From Arthrobacter sp. ISL-28 (lineage in GTDB: Bacteria; Actinomycetota; Actinomycetes; Actinomycetales; Micrococcaceae), in the NCBI RefSeq assembly GCF_018613875.1, contig NZ_JAGGPJ010000005.1:1-64000 (forward strand): 64,000 bases of DNA, given 5' to 3'. The notes under the pieces are model-generated. The model did not search any database, was not told where the DNA came from, and saw only the letters and a program-made list of their open reading frames with translations. Shown piece by piece: positions 36,268 through 45,500 of the stretch (positions are counted from its first letter, which is position 1; each line of letters opens with the position of its first letter). Made by a program: the position numbers and the translations under genes.

Positions 36268-37806
36268 GTGACTGATCTCTTTGGCTCGGGTCCGGGCAAC
36301 GACGACGAGGGCGACGACGCGCCGCCGGACGGTGGCCCGAGCGCCGGGACGCCGGGCGCGTCCCGGACCACTTCGTTGCGCAGTCCGCTGGCTGTCCGGA
36401 TGCGGCCGCGCACCCTGGATGAAGTGGTGGGCCAGCAGCACCTGCTCGGCCAGGGATCGCCGCTGCGCCAACTGGCTGCAGGTGCCGAGGCGGGCGGTCC
36501 CGCCGGTCCCAGCTCCCTCATCCTCTGGGGGCCGCCGGGCACCGGAAAGACAACGCTGGCGCACGTGATCGCCAGGGGACCGGGGCGGAAGTTCGTGGAA
36601 CTCTCGGCGCTCACGGCCGGAGTCAAGGACGTCCGCCGGGTCATGGATGAGGCACTCACCGCCCGCGACCTCTACAAGACCACGACAGTGCTGTTCCTGG
36701 ACGAGATCCACCGCTTCAACAAGGCCCAGCAGGACGCGCTGCTGCCCGGCGTCGAGAACCGCTGGGTGGTGCTCGTGGCGGCGACCACCGAAAACCCGTC
36801 CTTCTCCGTGGTCTCGCCGCTGCTGTCCCGATCCCTGCTGCTCACCCTGAGGCCCCTGACCGACGCCGATATCGAAGGCCTGCTCCAGCGCGCCGTGGCG
36901 GACGTCCGCGGGCTCAACGGCGCGGTCCGGCTCAGCGACGAAGCCCTGGCCCACCTCGTCCGGCTGTCCGGCGGGGACGCGCGTCGCGCCCTGACGGCGC
37001 TCGAAGCAGCCGCCGGGGTTGCGTTTGGCGACGCGGACGACGTCGGCACCTCCGTGGGTGCCGTCGGCACCGATGCGGACGTCACCACTGGGGACGGCAC
37101 CACTGGAGGCGGCGCCGCTGTCGTCAGCGCAGCCCGGCCGACCGCTGCGAAATCGGCCGCTCCCGAACCTGTCATTGTCGATCTCCGGCGCACCGAGCGG
37201 GCGCTCGACGTTGCCGCTGTCCGCTACGACCGCGCCGGCGACCAGCACTACGACGTTGCCAGCGCCTTCATCAAGTCCATCCGCGGCTCCGACGTGGACG
37301 CGGCCCTGCACTACCTCGCCAGGATGCTGGAAGCGGGGGAGGACCCGCGCTTCGTGGCCCGGCGCATTGTGATCTCCGCCGCCGAGGACGTCGGCATGGC
37401 AGACCCCACCGCCCTGCAGACCGCCGTCGCAGCGGCGCAGGCCGTCCAGCTCATCGGCATGCCTGAAGGCCGGATTGTCCTGGCAGAAGCGGTGGTTCAC
37501 CTCGCCACGGCGCCGAAGTCCAATGCCGCCTACCTCGGCATCAACAAGGCCATCGCCGATGTGCGGGCCGGGCTGGGGAACGGGATTCCGGCGCCCCTGC
37601 GGGACGCGCACTACCCGGGATCGAAGCAGTTGGGCCACGGCCTCGGCTACAAGTACGCCCACGATGCCCCCCATTCCGTGGCCACCCAGCAGTATCCGCC
37701 GGACGATCTTGTGGGCCGCGACTACTACGAACCCACCGGCAACGGCGCGGAGCGGGACATCGCCGTCCGGCTCGAGCGGCTGCGGAAGATCGTCCGGGGT
37801 AAGTGA
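36268..37806 (+). CDS. rarA: Replication-associated recombination protein A (RarA/MgsA)
   Basis: A 512-residue AAA+ clamp-loader-like ATPase acting at stalled replication forks and DNA gaps. Walker A is GPPGTGKTT, Walker [20 protein letters not shown], followed by sensor 1 [10 protein letters not shown]. The C-terminal MgsA tetramerisation domain includes [25 protein letters not shown] (read in parts). An Ala/Gly/Thr-rich insert (about residues 250-300) separates the two domains and is longer than usual. Confidence 0.95.
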   Translation: MTDLFGSGPGNDDEGDDAPPDGGPSAGTPGASRTTSLRSPLAVRMRPRTLDEVVGQQHLLGQGSPLRQLAAGAEAGGPAGPSSLILWGPPGTGKTTLAHVIARGPGRKFVELSALTAGVKDVRRVMDEALTARDLYKTTTVLFLDEIHRFNKAQQDALLPGVENRWVVLVAATTENPSFSVVSPLLSRSLLLTLRPLTDADIEGLLQRAVADVRGLNGAVRLSDEALAHLVRLSGGDARRALTALEAAAGVAFGDADDVGTSVGAVGTDADVTTGDGTTGGGAAVVSAARPTAAKSAAPEPVIVDLRRTERALDVAAVRYDRAGDQHYDVASAFIKSIRGSDVDAALHYLARMLEAGEDPRFVARRIVISAAEDVGMADPTALQTAVAAAQAVQLIGMPEGRIVLAEAVVHLATAPKSNAAYLGINKAIADVRAGLGNGIPAPLRDAHYPGSKQLGHGLGYKYAHDAPHSVATQQYPPDDLVGRDYYEPTGNGAERDIAVRLERLRKIVRGK

Positions 37807-37815
37807 CCACCGTGG

Positions 37816-37821
37816 TAGGAT
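37816..37821 (+). promoter_or_regulatory. -10 box of the rpsD promoter
   Basis: TAGGAT just after the rarA stop. A start near 37828 would give rpsD a leader of about 150 nt. Confidence 0.5.
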
Positions 37822-37827
37822 GGATGC

Positions 37828-37978
37828 TTGTCTGGCAAGGCACGGACGCACAATCCACCGAATTTTCCGTTTGATGGAGCTGTGCCCTGCGCCCAGTAGC
37901 AAAAGGCAGCGGTTGGCCGATGCTCTCCATCGTGGAGGCCAGTAACACTGACACACCGCAGTTATTGGAAGGACACAA
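37828..37978 (+). promoter_or_regulatory. Structured 5' leader of rpsD (candidate autoregulatory region)
   Basis: This region has no gene. It can fold locally, for example GGCC-GATG / CATC...GGCC at about 37917-37940, and ends in the strong SD GGAAGGA (37967-37973), 5 nt before GTG. Ribosomal protein S4 represses its own mRNA in other bacteria, so a leader of this size before a lone rpsD is a candidate S4 site. There is no sequence proof. Confidence 0.35.
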
Positions 37979-38605
37979 GTGGCTAACAACACTCGTGCTC
38001 GCCGTCAGGCCCGCCTCTCGCGGTCCCTCGGCATCGCTCTGACCCCCAAGGCCGCCAAGTACATGGAGCGCCGCCCGTACGGCCCCGGTGAGCATGGCCG
38101 TGCCCGCAAGAAGCAGGACTCCGACTACGCCGTACGTCTGCGCGAAAAGCAGCGTCTGCGCGCCCAGTACGGCATCCGCGAAGCCCAGATGACCCGTGCC
38201 TTCGAAGAAGCACGCCGCACCAAGGGCCTGACCGGTGAAAACCTGATCGAACTGCTCGAAATGCGTCTCGACGCCCTCGTGCTGCGTGCCGGCTTCGCCC
38301 GCACCATCGCCCAGGCCCGCCAGCTGGTTGTGCACCGCCACATCCTGGTTGACGGCATCCGCGTTGACCGCCCGTCTTTCCGCGTCGGCGAGGGCCAGCT
38401 GGTCCACGTTCACAGCCGCAGCGAAACCATGCCTCCGTTCCAGGTTGCAGCAGCCGGCGCGCACCGCGACGTCCTGCCCCAGGTCCCGGCCTACCTGGAC
38501 GTCAAGCTTGACGCCCTGCAGGCACGCCTGGTCCGTCGCCCGAAGCGCTCCGAGGTCCCCGTGACCTGCGAAGAGCAGCTCGTCGTCGAATTCTACGCAC
38601 GCTAA
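37979..38605 (+). CDS. rpsD: 30S ribosomal protein S4
   Basis: A 208-residue primary 16S rRNA-binding protein. The N-terminus is ANNTRARRQARLSRSLG and the S4 RNA-binding domain starts near residue 98 (RLDALVLRAGFARTIAQARQLVVHRHI, read in parts). It lacks the N-terminal zinc-binding CxxC...C cysteines (C- type S4); the only Cys is near the C-terminus. Outside the main ribosomal operons, as in many actinobacteria. Confidence 0.97.
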   Translation: MANNTRARRQARLSRSLGIALTPKAAKYMERRPYGPGEHGRARKKQDSDYAVRLREKQRLRAQYGIREAQMTRAFEEARRTKGLTGENLIELLEMRLDALVLRAGFARTIAQARQLVVHRHILVDGIRVDRPSFRVGEGQLVHVHSRSETMPPFQVAAAGAHRDVLPQVPAYLDVKLDALQARLVRRPKRSEVPVTCEEQLVVEFYAR

Positions 38606-38623
38606 ATTTTCGGCGTACCCAAG

Positions 38624-38655
38624 GAAGCCCGTGGCAAGCGCCGCGGGCTTCTTTG
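38624..38655 (+). terminator. Intrinsic terminator after rpsD
   Basis: GAAGCCCG (38624-38631) pairs with CGGGCTTC (38644-38651), followed by TTTG. Confidence 0.75.
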
Positions 38656-38747
38656 TATGTAAGGTACTTGGGGGACATCCGCGGCTGCAGCACGCTGCCG
38701 CCGCGCACCGAGTACCGTTCCACGGAGTTTCAAGGAGATGAACGTCT

Positions 38748-39122
38748 ATGTCTGGTGGCGATATTGCCGGCCTGATCGCGGCCGGGGTATTTGCGCTCCT
38801 GGTCCTGTTGCTTGCTGTCCCGATCCTCAAGCTCGGCCGGGTATTCGATGAGGTGCGGACCTCGATCCGTTCCATCAGCGACGGCGCAACGCCCCTCATG
38901 GACGAAGTCACCGCCACCGTCTCCACCACCAACCAGCAGCTGAAGAAAGTGGATGGCATCGCCTCCAACGTTTCGGACGCCTCGGCCAACCTTTCGGCGC
39001 TGTCGTCCCTGGTTGCCGCCACGGTGGGCTCTCCCCTGATCAAGGTTGCAGCCTTCAGCTATGGCGTGCGCTCCGCCTTCGCCGCCCGCAAAAAGCCCGC
39101 CGCCGGCCGTCGCAGCCGCTAA
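38748..39122 (+). CDS. DUF948-domain membrane protein
   Basis: 124 residues. One N-terminal transmembrane helix (IAGLIAAGVFALLVLLLAVPIL) is followed by an amphipathic coiled-coil-like DUF948 region and a basic C-terminal tail. The function is unknown. SD AAGGAG precedes ATG. It is paired with the next gene upstream of alaS, a conserved actinobacterial arrangement. Confidence 0.85.
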   Translation: MSGGDIAGLIAAGVFALLVLLLAVPILKLGRVFDEVRTSIRSISDGATPLMDEVTATVSTTNQQLKKVDGIASNVSDASANLSALSSLVAATVGSPLIKVAAFSYGVRSAFAARKKPAAGRRSR

Positions 39123-39140
39123 GCCACCCGGAGAACTGAA

Positions 39141-39371
39141 ATGAAGAGACTTGTCTGGATGGGCATCGGCGTTGCAATCGGTGTCATCGCTTTCCGCAAG
39201 GTGACCGAGGCACAGGCGACCCTGGGGCCTGAAGGCCTGAACCGGGCCGTGGGCAGGCTGGCCGACGGCGTCTACGACTTCGCCGACGCCGTCCGCGCTG
39301 GAATGCGCGAGCGGGAAACCGATCTGCGCACCGCGCTCGGCGTCGAGTCCCAGGACGTTGTCCGCCGCTAG
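39141..39371 (+). CDS. Small conserved hypothetical protein (DUF6167-like)
   Basis: 76 residues. A short N-terminal hydrophobic segment (LVWMGIGVAIGVIAF) is followed by a helical region with LGPEGLNRAVGRLADGVYDF. I assign it tentatively to DUF6167 from its size, pattern and position between a DUF948 gene and alaS. No function is known. GGAGAACTGAA before ATG is a usable SD. Confidence 0.7.
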   Translation: MKRLVWMGIGVAIGVIAFRKVTEAQATLGPEGLNRAVGRLADGVYDFADAVRAGMRERETDLRTALGVESQDVVRR

Positions 39372-39380
39372 CACGGCCGC

Positions 39381-39406
39381 GAGAGAATTAAACGAGAGAA
39401 TTAAGC
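39381..39406 (+). repeat. 13-bp tandem repeat upstream of alaS
   Basis: GAGAGAATTAAAC is followed directly by GAGAGAATTAAGC, an AT-rich duplication in the 126-bp gap before alaS. It may lie in the promoter region. Confidence 0.6.
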
Positions 39407-39497
39407 CAGCAGGATCCGCCGCTATCGCCGGAACTGCCACTGAATCAAATTGTCACGCGCCAGAATGCGTGAACCAAGAAGGGTATGTAATCAGCTC

Positions 39498-42176
39498 ATG
39501 AAGTCGCAGGAGATCACAAAGCGCTGGGTGGACTTTTTCGTCAGCAAAGGCCACACCGCGGTTCCCTCCGCGTCGCTGGTGTCCAGCGACCCCTCCCTGC
39601 TGTTCACAGTTGCGGGCATGGTCCCGTTCATCCCTTACCTGACGGCACGTGAGGAAGCGCCCTACTCCCGTGCCACCAGTGTGCAGAAGTGCATCCGCAC
39701 CGGCGACATCGAGGAAGTGGGCAAGACTGCCCGTCACGGCACGTTCTTCCAGATGTGCGGCAACTTTTCCTTCGGCGACTACTTCAAGGAAGACGCCATC
39801 AAGTTCGCCTGGGAACTGCTGACCACCAGCGTCGAGAACGGCGGCTACGGCCTGCCGCCGGAACTGCTGTGGGTGACTGTCTACGAAGAAGACGACGAAG
39901 CCAAGGACCTGTGGCTGAAGAACACCGGCGTCCCGGCCAGCCGCATCCAGCGCATGGGCAAGGCGGACAACTACTGGCACACGGGCCAGCCCGGCCCGGC
40001 CGGCCCCTGCTCGGAGATCTACTACGACCGCGGCTCCGCCTACGGCGTCGAAGGCGGGCCCATTGCCGACGAGAACCGTTACGTGGAGATCTGGAACCTG
40101 GTGTTCATGCAGTACCAGATCGACAACGTCCGTTCCAAGGACGACTTCGACATCGTGGGCGAACTGCCCAAGAAGAACATCGACACCGGCCTCGGCATGG
40201 AACGCCTCGCCATGATCCTGCAGGGCGTCGAGAACATGTACGAGACCGATCAGGTCCGGCCGGTCATCGACAAGGCCGCCGAGCTTTCCGGCAAGGAATA
40301 CACCTCCGCAGAAACGGACGACGACCCGCACCACACCGATGACGTCCGGATGCGCGTTGTGGGCGACCACATCCGTTCGGCCCTGATGCTTATCGCCGAC
40401 GGCGTGACACCCTCCAATGAAGGCCGCGGCTACGTGCTGCGACGCCTGATCCGCCGCGCCGTGCGTTCGATGCGCCTGCTCGGCGTCGAAAAGGCCTGCC
40501 TGCCGGACCTCCTGCCCGCCTCGCGGGACGCTATGAAGGGCGTCTACCCGATTGTGGAGACGGACTTCGAACGCATCAGCCGCATCGCCTACGCGGAAGA
40601 AAAGGCCTTCCTGCGGACCATCGCCTCCGGCACGGCACGCCTCGAGGACGCCGTGAACGAATCGAAGGCTGCCGGCCGTCCACTGTCCGGAGCCGACGCG
40701 TTCACGCTCCACGACACGTACGGCTTCCCGATCGACCTCACGCTGGAAATGGCCGAGGAAGCCGGGCTGAAGGTCGACGAGCCCGAATTCCGCAAGCTCA
40801 TGCTCGAGCAGCGCAAGCGCGCCCAGGCGGACGCCAAGGGCAAGAAGGGCGCCCACGCGGACCTCAGCGCCTTCCAGGAACTGCTCTCCGAGGGTGAGAC
40901 GGTCTTCACCGGCTACACCGACCTCGACGGCGAATCGCGGGTCCGCGGGATCCTCAGCGCCGGCCGCAAAGTTTCACAGGCAGCCACCGGCGACGAGATC
41001 GAGCTGGTCCTCGCCGAGACGCCGTTCTATGCCGAAGCCGGCGGCCAGGCTGCGGACACGGGCCTGATCACGGGTGATGGCTTCGTCGTCGAGGTCCTGG
41101 ACGTCCAGCGGCCGGTGAAGGGGCTGAGCGTCCACAAGGCAATCGTGCGTGAAGGTGAAATCGCCTCCGACGCGCTGGTCAGGGCAGCGGTGGACCGCGA
41201 ACGGCGTCACGCCGCCGAGCAGGCGCACACGGGCACGCACATTGTCCATGCCGCGCTGCACCAGATCCTCGGTCCTCAGGCCGTCCAGCGCGGTTCTTAC
41301 AACAAGGCCGGCTACCTGCGCTTCGACTTCGCCTGGGGCGAAGGACTCAGCACGGCCACGCGCTCGGAGATCGAGGAAGTGTCCAACCTGGCCATCCGGA
41401 ACAACTTCCGCGTGGATACCAAGGTCATGCCCCTCGCCGAAGCCAAAGCCCTCGGCGCCATGGCCCTGTTCGGCGAGAACTACGGCAGCGAAGTCCGTGT
41501 CGTGGAGATCGACGGCGCATGGTCGCGTGAGCTGTGCGGTGGCACCCATGTTTCGAACACCTCCCTGATCGGCAGCCTGTCGCTGCTCGGGGAGCAGTCG
41601 GTCGGTTCGGGAAACCGCCGCGTAGAGGCCTTTGTGGGAATGGACGCCTTCCGGCACCTTGCCGCCGAACGCGCGCTTGTCACCGAGCTGACCGAAATGC
41701 TGAAGGTGCCGTCCGGCCAGCTTGCCGACCGGATCGCCACGACACTGACGAAGCTCAAGACGGCGGAAAAAGAGCTCGAGCGGCTCCGCAAGGAACAGCT
41801 CGCCGCCACAGCCGCCCAGCTCGTCGGAACCGCCCAGGACGCCGCCGGCGTGCGCGTCATAGCGCACGACGCCGGACAGGTCGGCGGAGCTGATGACCTC
41901 CGCGGCCTCGCCCTCGACCTGCGGAACCGCTTGGGATCCGCGGCTTCAACCGTGGCCGTGGCCGGCGTCAGCAACGACCGGCCGGTGATCCTCATCGCCA
42001 CTAACGAGGCTGCGCGCGAAGCGGGCGTCAAGGCCGGCGCGCTGGTACGGCTCGCGGCCGGCATTCTCGGCGGCGGCGGAGGCGGCAAGGACGACGTTGC
42101 CCAGGGCGGCGGCACCGATGCGTCCAAGGTCGGCGCGGCGCTGTCGGCAGTCGTAGATTCCGTAACACGGCGCTAG
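39498..42176 (+). CDS. alaS: Alanyl-tRNA synthetase
   Basis: An 892-residue class II synthetase. The order is the aminoacylation domain (HGTFFQMCGNFSFGDYFK), the tRNA recognition domain, the editing domain with zinc motif HTGTHIVHAAL and the later CGGTH, then the C-Ala domain ending in the glycine-rich GGGGGGKDDVAQGGG segment. ATG 39498 gives the family start MKSQEITKRW; the frame continues upstream to 39450 without conserved residues. No good SD lies close to this ATG. Confidence 0.95.
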   Translation: MKSQEITKRWVDFFVSKGHTAVPSASLVSSDPSLLFTVAGMVPFIPYLTAREEAPYSRATSVQKCIRTGDIEEVGKTARHGTFFQMCGNFSFGDYFKEDAIKFAWELLTTSVENGGYGLPPELLWVTVYEEDDEAKDLWLKNTGVPASRIQRMGKADNYWHTGQPGPAGPCSEIYYDRGSAYGVEGGPIADENRYVEIWNLVFMQYQIDNVRSKDDFDIVGELPKKNIDTGLGMERLAMILQGVENMYETDQVRPVIDKAAELSGKEYTSAETDDDPHHTDDVRMRVVGDHIRSALMLIADGVTPSNEGRGYVLRRLIRRAVRSMRLLGVEKACLPDLLPASRDAMKGVYPIVETDFERISRIAYAEEKAFLRTIASGTARLEDAVNESKAAGRPLSGADAFTLHDTYGFPIDLTLEMAEEAGLKVDEPEFRKLMLEQRKRAQADAKGKKGAHADLSAFQELLSEGETVFTGYTDLDGESRVRGILSAGRKVSQAATGDEIELVLAETPFYAEAGGQAADTGLITGDGFVVEVLDVQRPVKGLSVHKAIVREGEIASDALVRAAVDRERRHAAEQAHTGTHIVHAALHQILGPQAVQRGSYNKAGYLRFDFAWGEGLSTATRSEIEEVSNLAIRNNFRVDTKVMPLAEAKALGAMALFGENYGSEVRVVEIDGAWSRELCGGTHVSNTSLIGSLSLLGEQSVGSGNRRVEAFVGMDAFRHLAAERALVTELTEMLKVPSGQLADRIATTLTKLKTAEKELERLRKEQLAATAAQLVGTAQDAAGVRVIAHDAGQVGGADDLRGLALDLRNRLGSAASTVAVAGVSNDRPVILIATNEAAREAGVKAGALVRLAAGILGGGGGGKDDVAQGGGTDASKVGAALSAVVDSVTRR

Positions 42177-42182
42177 TAAACA

Positions 42183-42782
42183 GTGACCTCATCTGCTGCA
42201 CCCGGCGTCTACCCCCAGGGAATCAAACTGGGGGTGGACGTGGGCACCGTCCGCGTCGGCCTGGCGATCTGCGACAGTGACGCCATCCTGGCCACTCCCT
42301 TGAAGACCCTGGACCGCAATCCCAAGAAGAACTCGGACGTGCGGGTCATTGCCGGCCTTGCGGCGGAGCGTGGGGCAGTACAGATTTTCGTGGGCCTTCC
42401 GAGGACCATGAAAGGTGAAGAACATGCCTCCGCACGCATGGCCACGGAGTATGCCCAGTTGCTCGCAACGGAGCTTCAGCGTGCAGGATTGGACGTGCCC
42501 GTCCACCTCGTGGATGAGCGTCTTAGCACGGTTTCCGCGCACCGGCACCTCCACGAAGCTGGCATGAGCAGCAAAAATCACCGTAAAGTGGTAGATCAGG
42601 TTGCTGCTGCGGGAATTCTGCAGCACGCCATTGACATGCAAAAAGCCAGGGGAACGGATGTGGGGAGCCGCGTACGCGCGCTTTCGCAGCCGGGGCTTTC
42701 CGGAGACGCCGCAGCGGATCACGCTGCGCAGGCTGTCCCGGGGACAGAGACGCAATCTTCAGAGGACGGAAGGCTACAGTGA
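42183..42782 (+). CDS. ruvX: Putative pre-16S rRNA nuclease / Holliday junction resolvase-like YqgF (RuvX)
   Basis: A 199-residue RNase H-fold protein. The first acidic residue is in LGVDVGTVRVGLA, the FVGLPRTMKGEEHA region follows, and VDERLST carries the second. YqgF matures the 16S rRNA 5' end in E. coli and was also proposed to be a resolvase. The C-terminal 45 residues are a low-complexity tail. The GTG start is 6 nt after the alaS stop, and the gene overlaps mltG by 4 bp. Confidence 0.92.
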   Translation: MTSSAAPGVYPQGIKLGVDVGTVRVGLAICDSDAILATPLKTLDRNPKKNSDVRVIAGLAAERGAVQIFVGLPRTMKGEEHASARMATEYAQLLATELQRAGLDVPVHLVDERLSTVSAHRHLHEAGMSSKNHRKVVDQVAAAGILQHAIDMQKARGTDVGSRVRALSQPGLSGDAAADHAAQAVPGTETQSSEDGRLQ

Positions 42783-44617
42783 GCCCGGTCAACAGCGACG
42801 ACGCCTCCGGCAGGAACTTCAGGACCGCCGGACGGCCGCTGACGCGCAAGGAAATCCGAGCCCGGGAGAAGTCCCTCACGGCGGATTCCGGGGACCTCGT
42901 GCCCGAACATGCCTACGAGTCGGAGGACGACGTGCCGGACGTTCCGGATCACCCCCCGGCCGCCCCGCCGCAGCGGGCTCCGCAGGCGCCGGCACCGGCA
43001 CAGGCGCGGGTAGAGCAGCCGCTCCCCGTTGCCGTTCCGGCACCAGTTCCTGCGGCATCAGTTGCACCGATCCCATCGGCGGATGTTGTGGCACCCACGG
43101 TTGGTGTTCCCCTGGTCCCGCCCCTTTCGCCCACCATCCAGCCGACTGCTGGCCATCACGTGGACGCTGCCCCCGTTCCGCACGAGGATGTCCCCGTTCC
43201 GCACGAGTACGCGGCTGACACCCACGACTCCCATGGTGCCCACGCCGCCCATGGAGCTCACGCTGCCGACGCCTACGCCGGCGACACCCACGCTGGGCAC
43301 GCCCACGGCGCTCACAAGCATGCTGCCCACGCGGCCCCCGCCCACGTGGCTTCCGCGGATGCCGATGCTGGGGGAGCGTACGTCCACGCTGACGAGATCC
43401 AGCACCCCGCTGTCCATGCAGAAGAGGACTACGCCGCTTACCACCACGACGCTCACCACGAGGTGGCGTTCGAGGATCATGAGCCGTATGAACACGAAGC
43501 GGTCGGGCACCAGCTGCTCGGCAGCGCCGAAAGCGTGACGACCGTTGCCCGTCCGTCGAAGAAGGTCCGCCGACGACGCCGGCTGGTGGCCCTGCTGCTG
43601 ACCCTTGCACTCTTTGTCACAGCCGCAGTCGTAGGCGCCCAGTTCCTCAAACCGCTGCTCGGCGGCGGAAAACTCAGCGACTATCCCGGCCCCGGCACCG
43701 GACAGGTGAAGGTCAGCGTCCTTCCCGGCGAGGGGCCGGTATCGGTGGCGGCCAAGCTGGAGGAGGCGAGGGTGGTGGCCAACGCTGACACATTTGTTGC
43801 GGCACTCGCCGCATCGGACGGAACCCTCAACCCCGGCGAATACGACTTCAAGCAGGAAATGAAGAACGAGGACGCCGTATCCGTCCTGCTCAACGAGGGA
43901 CAGTCGAAGGTCATGTACGTCGCGTTGAACGCCGGCCTTCGGATCAACGAATCACTGGAGGCGATCTCGGAAGGCTCGGGGATTCCGGTGGCGCAGTTCA
44001 AGGCACTCAGCGACTCGCCCCAACAATTCGGGCTCCCGGCCAAGGCAAAGAACCTCGAGGGCTTCCTCGCGCCGGGCGAGCACCGGTTTCCGCTGGGCTC
44101 CACGCCGAAGGACATCCTGACGGAACTCGTCAAAGTCACCAAGGATGAACTGAAGTCGCAGGGCGTTACGGATCCCGTGAAGCAATACGATGTCGTCACC
44201 GTGGCAAGCATCGTGCAGGCTGAGGGTGGCCAGGCAGAATACAAAGATGTTGCCGGCGCCATTTACAACCGCCTCAAGCCCAACAACACTGAGACGGCCG
44301 GGCTGATCCAGTCCGATGCCACGGTCACCTACGGCCTGGGCCGGAAGAGTTTCCACATCGACGAAGACGAAAAGGCGGACAAGTCCAATCCGTACAACAC
44401 GTACGCGATCCCGGGACTGCCCGTGGGCCCCATCGGTTCGCCGGGAAAGACGGCCATCGATGCGGCGGCCAAGCCGAAGAAGAACGACTACATGTACTGG
44501 GTGACCATCAACCTGGACACCAAGGAGACCAAGTTCTCCAAGACGCTTGAGGAGCACCAGCGTTACGTTGATCAGTACAACGTCTGGTGCGAGGCCAACC
44601 CCGGCCGTTGCGTATGA
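42779..44617 (+). CDS. mltG: Endolytic murein transglycosylase MltG with His-rich cytoplasmic region
   Basis: 612 residues. The cytoplasmic part (1-265) is disordered, with a Pro/Ala segment (about 55-120) and then a histidine-rich block at about 126-248 (26 His in 123 residues). One transmembrane helix lies at about 269-290. The outer part has the LysM-like segment and the YceG/MltG catalytic domain: VASIVQAEGGQAE with the catalytic Glu, then YNRL and the SPYNTY-type segment SNPYNTYAIPGLPVGPIGSPG. MltG cuts nascent glycan strands and ends their growth. The His block is not a usual family feature. Confidence 0.93.
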   Translation: MSPVNSDDASGRNFRTAGRPLTRKEIRAREKSLTADSGDLVPEHAYESEDDVPDVPDHPPAAPPQRAPQAPAPAQARVEQPLPVAVPAPVPAASVAPIPSADVVAPTVGVPLVPPLSPTIQPTAGHHVDAAPVPHEDVPVPHEYAADTHDSHGAHAAHGAHAADAYAGDTHAGHAHGAHKHAAHAAPAHVASADADAGGAYVHADEIQHPAVHAEEDYAAYHHDAHHEVAFEDHEPYEHEAVGHQLLGSAESVTTVARPSKKVRRRRRLVALLLTLALFVTAAVVGAQFLKPLLGGGKLSDYPGPGTGQVKVSVLPGEGPVSVAAKLEEARVVANADTFVAALAASDGTLNPGEYDFKQEMKNEDAVSVLLNEGQSKVMYVALNAGLRINESLEAISEGSGIPVAQFKALSDSPQQFGLPAKAKNLEGFLAPGEHRFPLGSTPKDILTELVKVTKDELKSQGVTDPVKQYDVVTVASIVQAEGGQAEYKDVAGAIYNRLKPNNTETAGLIQSDATVTYGLGRKSFHIDEDEKADKSNPYNTYAIPGLPVGPIGSPGKTAIDAAAKPKKNDYMYWVTINLDTKETKFSKTLEEHQRYVDQYNVWCEANPGRCV

Positions 44618-45471
44618 GCCGCAGGGCGGCCGTCCTCGGGCATCCGATCGGCCATTCCAAGTCTCCCGCCCTGCATTTGGCAGCGTACACGCAGCTCGGC
44701 GAGCAGATCGGCTACAGCGCCATCGACGTGACGGAGGAGTCCCTTCCGGCGTTCATGGCGTCGGTGCGGGTTGAGGCGGGCTGGCGCGGGCTTTCCGTCA
44801 CCATGCCGCTCAAGAAGGCCATGGTCAGTGAAGTCGACGAAATCCGCGGCGTGGCGCGCGTGCTAGGGGTCATCAACACCGTTGTGTTCGACGGTGAAGG
44901 TGCGTCCGGCAGGCGGATCGGCTATAACACGGATGTCGCCGGCATCATCAACGCCCTGCGCAATGCCGGGGCGGTCGAAGCCCCGGCCGCCGCTGTCCTC
45001 GGCGGCGGCGGAACGGCGGCGGCCGCGGTGGCTGCCCTTCAGGAACTTGGCGCAAAATCAATTGATGTCTACGTCAGGGACACGGCCCGGGCGGCCGAGG
45101 CCAGGGCCGCGGCCGCCGGCCTTGCCCTGGAGCTCACCGTGCGCCCCATGACCGAGGCCGTCGCCGGAATGGCGGGCGCCGACGTCGTCATTTCCACGCT
45201 GCCGCCGCGGGCGGCTGACGGTATGGCCCTGGAACTGGAGCAGCGGGGCGGGTCGACGGACGGTGTCCTGCTCGACGTCGCCTACGACCCCTGGCCCAGC
45301 CGCATCGCTGCTGCCTGGCAAAGAGGCGGCGGAACAGTGGTGCCCGGACTGGAGATGCTGTTGTACCAGGCAGTTGAGCAGGTCCGCCTTTTCACGGGCC
45401 GGGAGGATGCTGCAAGCGCCGAAGTCATAGATGTGATGTGTGACGCAGTCGGGGCACCCCGACGCGTGTAG
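44614..45471 (+). CDS. aroE: Shikimate dehydrogenase
   Basis: 285 residues, reducing 3-dehydroshikimate to shikimate. Shikimate is bound by Ser15/Ser17 in GHSKSPAL; the catalytic pair is Lys67 (VTMPLK) and Asp107 (NTDVAG). A cofactor loop GGGGTAAAA follows. ATG 44614 overlaps the mltG stop (ATGA), so it is coupled to mltG and heads the aroE-aroC-aroK-aroB run. Confidence 0.95.
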   Translation: MSRRAAVLGHPIGHSKSPALHLAAYTQLGEQIGYSAIDVTEESLPAFMASVRVEAGWRGLSVTMPLKKAMVSEVDEIRGVARVLGVINTVVFDGEGASGRRIGYNTDVAGIINALRNAGAVEAPAAAVLGGGGTAAAAVAALQELGAKSIDVYVRDTARAAEARAAAAGLALELTVRPMTEAVAGMAGADVVISTLPPRAADGMALELEQRGGSTDGVLLDVAYDPWPSRIAAAWQRGGGTVVPGLEMLLYQAVEQVRLFTGREDAASAEVIDVMCDAVGAPRRV

Positions 45472-45487
45472 TGACCGCCAGACATGG

Positions 45488-45493
45488 CAGGAT
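45488..45493 (+). promoter_or_regulatory. -10 box of an internal leaderless promoter for aroC
   Basis: CAGGAT, then 7 nt, then ATG 45501. It allows aroC-aroK-aroB to be expressed apart from mltG-aroE. Confidence 0.45.
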
Positions 45494-45500
45494 GGATTGT

